From Elusimicrobiota bacterium (GTDB lineage: Bacteria; Elusimicrobiota; Elusimicrobia; Elusimicrobiales; Elusimicrobiaceae): a stretch of 19,604 nucleotides of DNA. A program made the translations under genes and the position numbers. Shown here piece by piece: positions 1 through 7,159 of the stretch; within the stretch, counting starts at the first letter, position 1, and the number at the start of each line of letters is the position of its first letter. The DNA lies in the NCBI GenBank assembly GCA_031258375.1, contig JAIRMX010000126.1, forward strand, positions 1 through 19,604, given 5' to 3'. Below the pieces are notes generated by a model. The model did no database searches, was not told where the DNA came from, and saw nothing but the letters and a program-made list of their open reading frames with translations.

Positions 1-92
1 CCCCCAAAACACCCTCAAAGACAAAACACCAACCACACCAACACACCCAAACCCCCGCACTCACCCGCCGCGGGGGGGGGGGGGGGGGGGCC
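1..92. other. Likely contig-end artefact: T-poor stretch plus 19-G homopolymer
   Basis: Bases 1-71 are almost entirely A and C with only a few T and G, and bases 72-90 are an uninterrupted run of 19 G. The composition changes abruptly at about 91 to the AT-rich sequence typical of the rest of the window. This is what low-quality or dark-cycle reads at the end of an assembled contig look like. An alternative is a poly-G/poly-C slippage tract inside the truncated minus-strand gene that ends here; the minus frame does stay open through the tract, but the odd flanking composition argues against it. Confidence 0.6.
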
Positions 93-155
93 ATGTATTA
101 TTTGAGATAGGTTTTGTACTTCAAAAGGATAAATATTTTCTTTATTATATTCCAT
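93..155 (-). CDS. 5' fragment of an unidentified gene, cut off at the window edge
   Basis: On the minus strand an ATG at 155-153 is preceded by a perfect GGAGG Shine-Dalgarno (163-167, 7-nt spacing). It opens a frame that begins MEYNKENIYPFEVQNLSQ and continues IIH before reaching the poly-G junk. A promoter with consensus hexamers lies just upstream (198-228). Too little is left to name a family. The gene runs divergently from rsmD. The good ribosome binding site and promoter are why I treat it as real although only about 21 codons are visible. Confidence 0.55.
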
Positions 156-197
156 ATTAAAACCTCCTTATTTTCATAATATTTTATTTCTAAAATT

Positions 198-228
198 ATT
201 ATAGCAAAATTTTTTGTTTTTTTGTCAA
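198..228 (-). promoter_or_regulatory. Sigma-70-like promoter of the truncated minus-strand gene
   Basis: Read on the minus strand, TTGACA (228-223) and TATAAT (203-198) are both perfect consensus hexamers. The 19-nt spacer is 2 nt longer than optimal. The -10 box is 42 nt upstream of the ATG at 155. It is the only promoter in the window with both hexamers exact. Confidence 0.55.
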
Positions 229-312
229 GGGCGAGACAACTGGGATAATTTTGATTGAGAATTTTTTTGCGGAACTTTAAAATGATTATTTTGATAATAA
301 TTTATAAAATAG

Positions 313-318
313 TAAAAT
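313..318 (+). promoter_or_regulatory. Possible -10 box (TAAAAT) just upstream of rsmD
   Basis: TAAAAT ends 9 nt before the rsmD ATG and no Shine-Dalgarno lies between them. If it is a -10 element the transcript would start at or within a few bases of the start codon. The hexamer could occur by chance in such AT-rich DNA. Confidence 0.3.
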
Positions 319-327
319 AAGATATAT

Positions 328-906
328 ATGAGAATTATCGCAGGCTTGGCGCGCGGAAGAAAAATTTTTTCAGTATCTAAAAGTTTACCGGTAAAACCTA
401 TTTCGGATAGAATAAAACAGTCTCTTTTTGATATTATTCGCCCTCGTATAACCGGCGCCGTGATGCTTGATTTATTTGCAGGCACGGGCAATGTCTCTCT
501 GGAAGCGCTTTCAAGAGGCGCGTTAAAGACGGTAATGGTTGACAAAGAACCGGCTTGTTTAAAAGTCATAACCCGTAATTTGGAACATCTCGGCTTTAAA
601 GACCGCGCCAAAGTTGTCAGGTGCGATATTTTAAAAGGTATTTCGCAGCTTGGAGCATACGGGGAAAACGGCGTTTATGATATAATTTTTATGGGGCCGC
701 CTTATCGAGACGCGAATAATAAGCCGCTTAATTTTACGGGGACGGTTTTGGCGGAGCTGGCTTCGTCTGGAGTTTTGGCGCGCGGCGGCATAATAATAGC
801 TCAGCATCATAAGACCGAAATTTTTGACATACCCAAAAATCTCGAACTCTTCCGCGAGGAAAAATACGGCGATACTCTTATACATTTTTTGAGATATAAA
901 AAATGA
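328..906 (+). CDS. rsmD: RsmD, 16S rRNA (guanine-966-N2)-methyltransferase
   Basis: Class I S-adenosylmethionine methyltransferase of the RsmD family, which methylates G966 of 16S rRNA in the small subunit. The 192-residue length is normal. The N-terminus MRIIAGLARGRKI and the PISDRIKQSLFDII segment (res 24-37) are family hallmarks. The SAM-binding motif I is DLFAGTGNVSLEALSRGA (48-65), and VDKEP (71-75) is the acidic SAM-ribose loop. The catalytic motif IV, normally (D/N)PP(Y/F), reads GPPY here (123-126), so the residue expected to hold the target amino group is Gly. No Shine-Dalgarno precedes the ATG. The last four bases (ATGA) overlap the next gene. Family assignment is firm; activity is less certain because of the GPPY change. 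Confidence 0.9.
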   Translation: MRIIAGLARGRKIFSVSKSLPVKPISDRIKQSLFDIIRPRITGAVMLDLFAGTGNVSLEALSRGALKTVMVDKEPACLKVITRNLEHLGFKDRAKVVRCDILKGISQLGAYGENGVYDIIFMGPPYRDANNKPLNFTGTVLAELASSGVLARGGIIIAQHHKTEIFDIPKNLELFREEKYGDTLIHFLRYKK

Positions 907-1646
907 TACCCAATAACCCTAAAGAACTCAATTATTCTAAAATTAAAACATATCGCGAATGTCCGTATTTGTTTAAACTCAAATACGTCGACGGCAAAAA
1001 AGACGGTCTTATTCCCGCGTCCTCCCTTGGCGTTTCGATACACCGGACTTTGGAAGATTATCATGCGCACAGCAACGACCCGAGCGAAATTGAAAAATAT
1101 TATAATCGCAATTTTTTGGGCGCGGGTTTTGGCAGTGCCGGCGAGCAGATGGAATACTATTTAAAAGGCAAGCGCATGCTTGAGGTTTACGCGCAAAACG
1201 AATACGGCCGCGTTTCCGTAGTCGACGCCACGGAGCGGGAATTTATTTTTAACTACGAGGGTTGGTCTTTTCGCGGTAAAATAGACCGCATAGATAAATT
1301 TGAAGACGGCAGCTGGGAGGTTATAGATTATAAAACCGACGAGAAAATCGACGAAAATTACGATATTAAATCCTCCCTTCAGCTCGGTATTTACAGTATA
1401 GGCGCGCGGCGCGCGTGGAATTTAAAAAAAGGCAAAGCCACCGTTCATTTTATTGCTTTGAATAAAAAAATATCGGCGGATTTCGACGGTTTTGACGAAA
1501 AAAAAATATTGGACACTTTTATTGAAACCGGCGAACTTATCGAAGCGCAGAAATTTGAACCCGACACGCGCCATTGCCAAAAATGTCTTATGAATAATCG
1601 CTGCCCGCATTCTTCCGTCACAAAAAACGAGGCCCGACAAAAATGA
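903..1646 (+). CDS. PD-(D/E)XK nuclease with Fe-S cysteines (AddB/Cas4-like, PDDEXK_1)
   Basis: A 247-residue stand-alone RecB-type nuclease. The visible motifs are in family order: YSKIKTYRECPYLFKLKY (res 11-28), His47 in SLGVSIHRTLEDY, GKIDRID (125-131) with Asp128, EVIDYKT (139-145) giving the D-X-K core Asp142/Lys144, and Gln160 with Tyr164 in QLGIY. Cys20 plus the C-terminal Cys225, Cys228 and Cys234 (C-x2-C-x5-C) match the four-cysteine iron-sulfur staple of AddB and Cas4 nucleases. All catalytic residues look intact, so an active exonuclease or endonuclease on DNA is likely. It overlaps rsmD and the TPR gene by ATGA and so is translated with them. There are no cas genes nearby; a repair role is more likely than CRISPR adaptation, but this is inference. 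Confidence 0.85.
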   Translation: MIPNNPKELNYSKIKTYRECPYLFKLKYVDGKKDGLIPASSLGVSIHRTLEDYHAHSNDPSEIEKYYNRNFLGAGFGSAGEQMEYYLKGKRMLEVYAQNEYGRVSVVDATEREFIFNYEGWSFRGKIDRIDKFEDGSWEVIDYKTDEKIDENYDIKSSLQLGIYSIGARRAWNLKKGKATVHFIALNKKISADFDGFDEKKILDTFIETGELIEAQKFEPDTRHCQKCLMNNRCPHSSVTKNEARQK

Positions 1647-3619
1647 AAAAGAACATTTTTTTATCCGGCGTAATGATGGGAATCTTGGTATGTCTTCCGA
1701 TAATGATTATAGTAGGATATTTATTTTTTGAACAATTACAGCCTTCGCCGCAAGAAACTTCCGCACAAACGCCGCCGCAAAACAGACAATACATTAATCC
1801 ATCTGGGTATCCGCAATATTTAAACGAACCGAAAACTCCGCAAGATATGCTTAAATTTTTGGATAAAATAATAGACTTGCAGCCGCGCAACGCGCAGGCA
1901 TATCTGGCAAAAGCGGGACTTTTAAGCGAGCTTGGCGATTGGAGGCAGGCGCTTAAAAATTACGATATCGCCGTTTCTCTTGACCCTGCTGACGCGCAAG
2001 GCTATATGGGACGCGCCGGCGCGAAATTTATGCTCGGAGATTTTGCCGGAGCGGAAAAAGATTTTAGCGCCGCAATTCGGCTAAATCCGCAGCTTGCTCA
2101 GGCGTATTATAACAGAGGCGTGGCTAATGTTAATTTGGCGCGGCTGCTTTTGGCCGAAAAAGATTTTGCCAAAGCGCAGGATTTGTTTTTGCAGTCTAAA
2201 GACAATGCTTCTTATAACGACGCTGTGCGCGCCGCGAAATTAGTTCGGGATTACCGTCTTGCTTCCGCCGCGCAGGCAAAACGCAATAATAACGCGCATG
2301 CGTCGGCGGATAAAAATAAAATTTCAAAAGAGCTTTCTTCAATGAAACCCGCCGCTAAATCCGCGCAAAAAGAAGTATCGGAAATATTTGCAGGCCTCAA
2401 AACAAAAGAAAAGGGGCTTCTTGAAAGTTTTGACTGGAGCGCGCCAAAAAATAACGGCGGCACTCAATCACTTCCGGATTTAAGCAAAGATGCTAAAATT
2501 TTGCGTAAATTTTTAGACGAGCAAAAGAAAGAAAATAAGCCTAAACAACCGCGCGAAAAAACCGCCGCCGATTATAGAAGCGACGCCCGCAAAAAAGACG
2601 CCGCAAAAGATTTTAAGGGCGCGCTGGAAGATTTAAACGCGGCAATATCTTTGTCGCCTAAAAGCGCCGGTTTGTATATGGACCGCGCCAGTATGCACGC
2701 GCGCCAGAACGAAGCCCAATCCGCGCTCAAAGATTTAGAGGAAGTCATAAAAATAAATCCGGAAAATGCAGAAGCGCATTTGCTGAAAGCCGAAATGGAG
2801 TCCCTGCTCGGCAAACGCGATATTGCTTTGGAATCGGCAAAAAAAGCGAAAGAACTTTTTGACGCGCAAGGCAATCAAGACGGCCGTGCGCGCGCTCAAA
2901 ACGAAATAAACCGCCAAATCGGTAAAGCGCGTGAAGCAATGAAAGACGATAATAAATTCGAAAAAATGTTTACAAAAGCAAGCAAAGCTTACGCGGATGG
3001 GAATTATCGGGAAGCTTACAATGTGTTTAAACAAATTTATGATGAAAATCCGACCCCGGGCAATGCGTACAACTCGGCTCTTGCCGCAATGAAGTTAAAT
3101 AATCTTAACGAATCCCTCAAATATCTTGCCGAAGCCAAAAAGGGTAAAATACCGGATGCATTTTCTTCCGCCGCAACTATTCTTGCCCAACAAGGCAAAT
3201 ATGACGAAGCGCAAAAAAACATAAAAGAAGGAATTGAAATTTGTCCTGCCTGCCCGAATTTATATACCAGCGACGCGATAAATAAATCCGCTCGAGGACG
3301 TGCGGCAGACGCAATAGAATCGTTCGGCAAAGCGATAGAATTAAGCGGAGAGAAGCCGAATGCCGTTGATTATTTAGGCCGCGCGCAGGAATATTTAAAT
3401 ATTAACGATTTTAGCGAAAATTTCAAAAATGTCAATAACGAAAATATAGGCGGTTATATAAAAAATATAGCAAAAAGCCTCGAAGACCTAAGTCAAGCTA
3501 TAGAGTTATACAAAAAAGAAGGCAATTCGAAAGCAGTGCAGGAAACGACCGAAAGAAAGCAACAAATAGAAGAACTGTACCAGTTGTTTCAAGAGGCGCA
3601 GAGAGGCGGCGGGCAATGA
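1643..3619 (+). CDS. Membrane-anchored tetratricopeptide-repeat protein
   Basis: A 658-residue protein. An N-terminal hydrophobic helix (about res 6-29, after KK) is a signal anchor and is followed by a Pro/Gln-rich linker (31-66). TPR motifs occur in three blocks: about res 67-185 (typical units ending DLQPRNAQAY, SLDPADAQGY, RLNPQLAQAYYNRG), about 308-410 (SLSPKSAGLY, KINPENAEAH), and about 440-600. The blocks are separated by charged Lys/Ala-rich linkers, and the C-terminus is Glu/Gln rich. TPR arrays are protein-interaction scaffolds; with the N-terminal anchor the repeats would lie outside the cytoplasm if the helix is a standard type II anchor. It overlaps both neighbours by four bases, which couples it to two nuclease-type genes. 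Specific function unknown. Confidence 0.85.
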   Translation: MKKNIFLSGVMMGILVCLPIMIIVGYLFFEQLQPSPQETSAQTPPQNRQYINPSGYPQYLNEPKTPQDMLKFLDKIIDLQPRNAQAYLAKAGLLSELGDWRQALKNYDIAVSLDPADAQGYMGRAGAKFMLGDFAGAEKDFSAAIRLNPQLAQAYYNRGVANVNLARLLLAEKDFAKAQDLFLQSKDNASYNDAVRAAKLVRDYRLASAAQAKRNNNAHASADKNKISKELSSMKPAAKSAQKEVSEIFAGLKTKEKGLLESFDWSAPKNNGGTQSLPDLSKDAKILRKFLDEQKKENKPKQPREKTAADYRSDARKKDAAKDFKGALEDLNAAISLSPKSAGLYMDRASMHARQNEAQSALKDLEEVIKINPENAEAHLLKAEMESLLGKRDIALESAKKAKELFDAQGNQDGRARAQNEINRQIGKAREAMKDDNKFEKMFTKASKAYADGNYREAYNVFKQIYDENPTPGNAYNSALAAMKLNNLNESLKYLAEAKKGKIPDAFSSAATILAQQGKYDEAQKNIKEGIEICPACPNLYTSDAINKSARGRAADAIESFGKAIELSGEKPNAVDYLGRAQEYLNINDFSENFKNVNNENIGGYIKNIAKSLEDLSQAIELYKKEGNSKAVQETTERKQQIEELYQLFQEAQRGGGQ

Positions 3620-5118
3620 CAGAAATCGTTGAAAATATTTTTAACAAAATGTCCGCCGGCCGCGTTCCGTCCGAAGAAGATTTTCATGCCGGCAAAATGT
3701 ATTTGCTTTTGCAGGACCCTTTCGGTTTATGGTGCAATTATCACGCCCCCAGAGAAGAAGCCGTTGAAGAGCCTAATATTTATGAAAATATGCGCGGCAG
3801 AACCGATCGCGATACTCGCGACGCATGGATAAACGAATATTGCCGCACGACCGCCGCCATACGCGGCGCGGACGAAAGCGAACGTTTTAAACGAACTCTT
3901 GAAGCAATGTCCGCCGGCGTTGAGGGAATTATCGGCGCATGCCTTTGGGATTTACGCGGTTCATACGGTTTATGGGGCAGCGTAAATTTACTCTTTAAAG
4001 TAAATTCCGCTAAAAGTATATTTGGAGATTATCATTATAAAATAGTTCAGCTCAAACGCGCTGCGGATTTGAAAGAGCATTATGCAATGCAAACGGCAAT
4101 TATGGACGGTATTTTAACGGAAGTACAAGACTTTCAAGCCTCAAACGCTTTATTCGTGTTGAAAAATAAAGAACAAAATTTAGACGTCTTGCGGGTAAAA
4201 GACCGCGCCGCGTCGTGTGTTGAAAAATGGGCGCTGATTAAAGAGGGAAAATTTATTCCCGACGCCGCTAAGCCGCCTAAAGCCGCTAACGCGCCGTGGC
4301 GCGTTTATGCCAATAAATATGTTTTTGAGCATAAAGATTTGGTTTTGCTGCCGCATTTAAGCGGACAAATGCGGGATTTATTAAAAGCTGCCGGTATAAA
4401 AACTTATGAAGACGTCATTACGGCGGGGTTGTCCAAAATAAAAGAAATACTTGCATATCCTGTAGCTTCGCAAGCGCTTGCAATTTGCGCTTACAGCACC
4501 GCTATGGCTTATAAACTTAACAGGCCTATAGCCAGAGACGGAGGCGCATTTCCGCCGATAGTAAGAAAACGGAATTTATATTTTGACTTTGAAGCCACCG
4601 AAACTTTTACAAAAGACGCGATATCCTTCGTATATCTTATCGGCGTTTGGGATAAAGAGCAAGACAAATTTGTTCATTTTATCGCAAAAAAAGAAGAGGA
4701 AGAAGAAATTATTTTTAAACAATTTGCGCATTACGCTTGCGCCGAAGCTGATACGGCTCTTTATCATTGGACGGAATATGAAGTTAAAAAAATGCAAGCT
4801 CTGTGCGTAAAATATCCTAAAATAAAAGACGATTTGCAAAAACTTATAAGCTTATGCACGGATCTTAAAATCGCAGTAGAAAAATCTTTTTATCTGCCGT
4901 CGCCGAGTTTTTCGTTGAAAGCAGTTGCTCCGGCGTTTGGATTTAGATGGAGACAGACTGACTGCGGAGCAATGGACAGTATGGTGTTTTTTACAAAATG
5001 GCTGGCCGGCGGCGGCGAGGAGCTGCTTAATAAAGTTCTGACGTATAACGAGGATGATTGCAAGGCTATGCTGCATGTTGAAAATTATCTTAAAAATAAT
5101 TCTGCGGTAATTTTGTAA
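3616..5118 (+). CDS. TM0106-family RecB-like protein: degenerate PD-(D/E)XK domain plus DEDD exonuclease domain
   Basis: A 500-residue protein with the TM0106-family architecture: N-terminal RecB-like nuclease fold, central helix-hairpin-helix-like segment (LPHLSGQMRDLLKAAGIKTY, about 245-264), and C-terminal RNase H-like 3'-5' exonuclease domain. The C-terminal domain keeps LYFDFEATE (Asp324, Glu326), YHWTEYE (383-389), Asp416, SFSLKAVAPAFGF and YNEDDCKAM (Asp480/Asp481). In the N-terminal domain the normal Asp of GxxDLL is Asn124 (SVNLL), the acid before X-K is Gln145 (VQLK), and the CxxC cluster expected near res 215-235 is absent. So the N-terminal nuclease looks inactive and without an iron-sulfur cluster, while the exonuclease domain looks intact. 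The start overlaps the TPR gene. It is probably a nucleic-acid processing protein; the pathway is unknown. Confidence 0.78.
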   Translation: MTEIVENIFNKMSAGRVPSEEDFHAGKMYLLLQDPFGLWCNYHAPREEAVEEPNIYENMRGRTDRDTRDAWINEYCRTTAAIRGADESERFKRTLEAMSAGVEGIIGACLWDLRGSYGLWGSVNLLFKVNSAKSIFGDYHYKIVQLKRAADLKEHYAMQTAIMDGILTEVQDFQASNALFVLKNKEQNLDVLRVKDRAASCVEKWALIKEGKFIPDAAKPPKAANAPWRVYANKYVFEHKDLVLLPHLSGQMRDLLKAAGIKTYEDVITAGLSKIKEILAYPVASQALAICAYSTAMAYKLNRPIARDGGAFPPIVRKRNLYFDFEATETFTKDAISFVYLIGVWDKEQDKFVHFIAKKEEEEEIIFKQFAHYACAEADTALYHWTEYEVKKMQALCVKYPKIKDDLQKLISLCTDLKIAVEKSFYLPSPSFSLKAVAPAFGFRWRQTDCGAMDSMVFFTKWLAGGGEELLNKVLTYNEDDCKAMLHVENYLKNNSAVIL

Positions 5119-5151
5119 AATAATGCTAAAATATAGTACGGAGAGTTTATT

Positions 5152-5625
5152 ATGAAAGCAACGATAACAAACCAATACAGTGTGTTCATAACTAATGAAG
5201 CGGGAGCTCTTAAAAAATTTACTTCAATGCTTTTTGGAGCGGGCTTGAATATTATCGGTCTTTCATCCGACGCGCGCTATGACGCGGAAGTTATTAAGTT
5301 TATTGTAGAGCCGACTTCGGAAATATCTACGACGGAAATAAGCCATATTGTTACAAGAGCGGGCTATACCAATGCAAAAACGGAAGTAATTTGCGTGGAA
5401 GGCGAAAGCAAAGCCGACTTTATTTTTGAAATAAGCACAATTTTGGGCGAAGCCGGCATAAATATAGACGCGGTTTACGGCAGCTGTTTTGAAGGCGAAC
5501 GCAGCAGAGTTTTTATAGTGGTGGACGATATTGAGCGCGCTTTGCGGATTTTGAACGGAAATACTGCAAACCAAGAAGAAAAAGAAATAGAGAAAAAGCC
5601 TTTTTGTTCTTTAGCGATATTTTAA
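5152..5625 (+). CDS. Tandem ACT-domain protein
   Basis: A 157-residue protein made of two ACT domains, small amino-acid-binding regulatory modules. ACT1 spans about res 7-75, with NEAGALKKFTSMLFGAGLNI resembling the N-x-P-G-x-L ligand loop (Ala replaces the usual Pro). ACT2 spans about 88-137 (KADFIFEISTILGEAGINI). A charged tail follows, ending FCSLAIF. There is no catalytic domain. The start has a good GGAGAG Shine-Dalgarno 8 nt upstream, and the gap from the previous gene is 33 bp, so it may be co-transcribed. Stand-alone double ACT proteins usually sense amino acids or regulate a partner enzyme; the ligand cannot be read from the sequence. Confidence 0.8.
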   Translation: MKATITNQYSVFITNEAGALKKFTSMLFGAGLNIIGLSSDARYDAEVIKFIVEPTSEISTTEISHIVTRAGYTNAKTEVICVEGESKADFIFEISTILGEAGINIDAVYGSCFEGERSRVFIVVDDIERALRILNGNTANQEEKEIEKKPFCSLAIF

Positions 5626-5633
5626 TACGCGAT

Positions 5634-5639
5634 TATAAT
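5634..5639 (+). promoter_or_regulatory. TATAAT box 4 nt before the start of the coiled-coil gene
   Basis: A perfect TATAAT lies between the ACT gene and the ATG at 5644, with 4 nt between box and start and no Shine-Dalgarno. It may be a -10 element giving an almost leaderless transcript, or simply AT-rich translation-initiation context. Confidence 0.3.
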
Positions 5640-5643
5640 AATT

Positions 5644-6066
5644 ATGTCAATAACTTTTTTAATAAGCTTAACGGGTTTTCTTATAACGTGCATACTTTTG
5701 GTATATTTTACGACGAAATACCGCGCCGCAAGCCTTAAGGAAGAAAACGGGCAGCTTGATATTACGGAAGAAATTTCTTCCGATATTAACCGCGCAGCTC
5801 AGGATGCCGCGCGGCTTTTTGGGCGCGCAAGCAATGTTTCCGCGCGGGAAATAGCGGAAATAAAAGATAAATTAAAAGATTTATCTTACTACATTGAAGA
5901 GATAAAATTACTTGAAGAAAAGAGAAATACGGAAACTGCCAAAACTATCGCGCGCATTGAACAACGCGTAAGCACTTTTGAAAACGAATACGTCAGCAAA
6001 CTCCAACCTACTTTATACAGCCTCATAAACGAACTTGAGAATATTCAGACAAAAACTAAAAACTAA
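5644..6066 (+). CDS. Small membrane-anchored coiled-coil protein, function unknown
   Basis: A 140-residue protein. Residues 4-22 (TFLISLTGFLITCILLVYF) form one transmembrane helix, followed by a basic patch (TTKYR). From about res 30 to the end the sequence is charged and helical with heptad-like spacing of Leu/Ile, notably EIAEIKDKLKDLSYYIEEIK and the following LLEEKRNTETAKTIARIEQ. This predicts an anchored coiled coil projecting into the cytoplasm or periplasm. I recognise no family. It starts 18 bp after the ACT-domain gene on the same strand, so co-expression is likely. Confidence 0.7.
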   Translation: MSITFLISLTGFLITCILLVYFTTKYRAASLKEENGQLDITEEISSDINRAAQDAARLFGRASNVSAREIAEIKDKLKDLSYYIEEIKLLEEKRNTETAKTIARIEQRVSTFENEYVSKLQPTLYSLINELENIQTKTKN

Positions 6067-6171
6067 ATTTAGCGTCAAGAATAAATCCTTATATGCCTCA
6101 ATATGCGCCGTCGTCTTATTTATGCGGACTGCGATGAAAATATTTGATCTAATTGTAAAAATTAAGTCTAA

Positions 6172-7039
6172 TCTCGTCTTAGAAATGATTTAATATTATT
6201 TAAATATGATAAAAAATATTGTCCAAAATGCGGCGACATTGAACTAAAAAAGAAAGGTTTTTATAACAAAAAGCAACGCCATCAAGGTAAATATTATGGC
6301 TCCGCTTTTACTTTGCAAAAAAACTGGCTTGAGTCAGCGTATTATGATTACGCGATAAAGCAACTGGACATAGAACAAATAACTGAAAAGTATGGCAAAA
6401 GTAAAAGCAACATATGGCGCCAATTTGATAAGTTTAAAGACAGGACACTGCTTAAGAGTTCGCCTGATAAAAACATAAATATTGCAGTTGACACAACATA
6501 TTTTGGGCGCAGCTATGGATACATGATATTTAGAGCGCACGGCGTCAATTTGTATTATCGGCAAATAGGTATAGAAAGTGTTGAATGGTTATGTAAAGGG
6601 TTTGATGTTTTGGAGGGGGCGGGGTACGAATTTAAGAGTATTACTATAGAGGGCAGAGCGGGTTTTATAAATTATTTAAAAACACGTTATCTGCACACGC
6701 GGCTGCAATACTGCCAGTTCCATCAAAAACAGACAATAAAGCGATATATAACGAATAACCCGAAAACCAGAATTAATGAAAGAGTTTTTGGGGTATGACT
6801 GTGATAGTTTTAACAGAGCATACGCTGGGCTAAAATACAAATGGGATATATTTTTAAAAGAACGTAATGAGCATAATGAATACAAGCATAGCAGACTTAG
6901 CGGAGCGTCCTTTAGTTTAAAGAAAAATATGCTTTATTTGTTTACATACAAGGCATTTAAAGATTTAGAAATACCAAATACAACCAACAGCTGCGACAAG
7001 TATTTTACGCTCTTTAAAAAGCGAATAAATTCAGCATGA
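6172..7039 (+). pseudogene. Decayed IS1249/IS256-like (variant Zn-binding) transposase
   Basis: In frame 1 the sequence is open from 6172 with no in-frame ATG and reads a zinc-ribbon start (YCPKCGDIELKKKG). It then reads the core IAVDTTYFGRSYGYMIFRA and LQYCQFHQKQTIKRYIT before stopping at 6798. The rest continues in the next frame from about 6782 (EFLGYDCDSFNRAY, then KDLEIPNTTNSCDKYFTLFKK) to 7039. Aligning by eye to the family, one extra base near 6779-6781 explains the frameshift. The second Cys pair of the ribbon is missing (GKYYGSAFT), the usual Asp-Gly before the CQFH block reads Glu-Gly, and the C-terminus stops early. It also lacks a proper start and obvious terminal inverted repeats. 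It is a fossil insertion, not an active element. Confidence 0.8.
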
Positions 7040-7065
7040 CGGCCTAAAAATGAATTCGGCATGAC
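7028..7065. repeat. Two near-identical 13-bp direct repeats downstream of the transposase remnant
   Basis: AATTCAGCATGAC (7028-7040) and AATTCGGCATGAC (7053-7065) differ at one base and are 25 bp apart. They begin at the last codons of the transposase remnant. They might be pieces of the element's old terminus or of an unrelated intergenic repeat. Confidence 0.4.
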
Positions 7066-7159
7066 AAAAGATTGCGCCTCAAGCCCGCAATTATTAGAGA
7101 ACGCAGCAAGACAGCGAGGGTGGAGAAAAATTACCCGACGGTTTTATACAGTTTACAAA

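Noticed and set aside
903..1646. Cas4 of a CRISPR system
   Set aside because: The four-cysteine PD-(D/E)XK layout fits Cas4, but there are no cas1/cas2 genes or spacer arrays; the neighbours are rsmD and a TPR protein.
6776..6798. Programmed ribosomal frameshift in the transposase
   Set aside because: The shift needed is +1 and there is no slippery heptamer; the reading frame also lacks a start and key residues, so decay is simpler.
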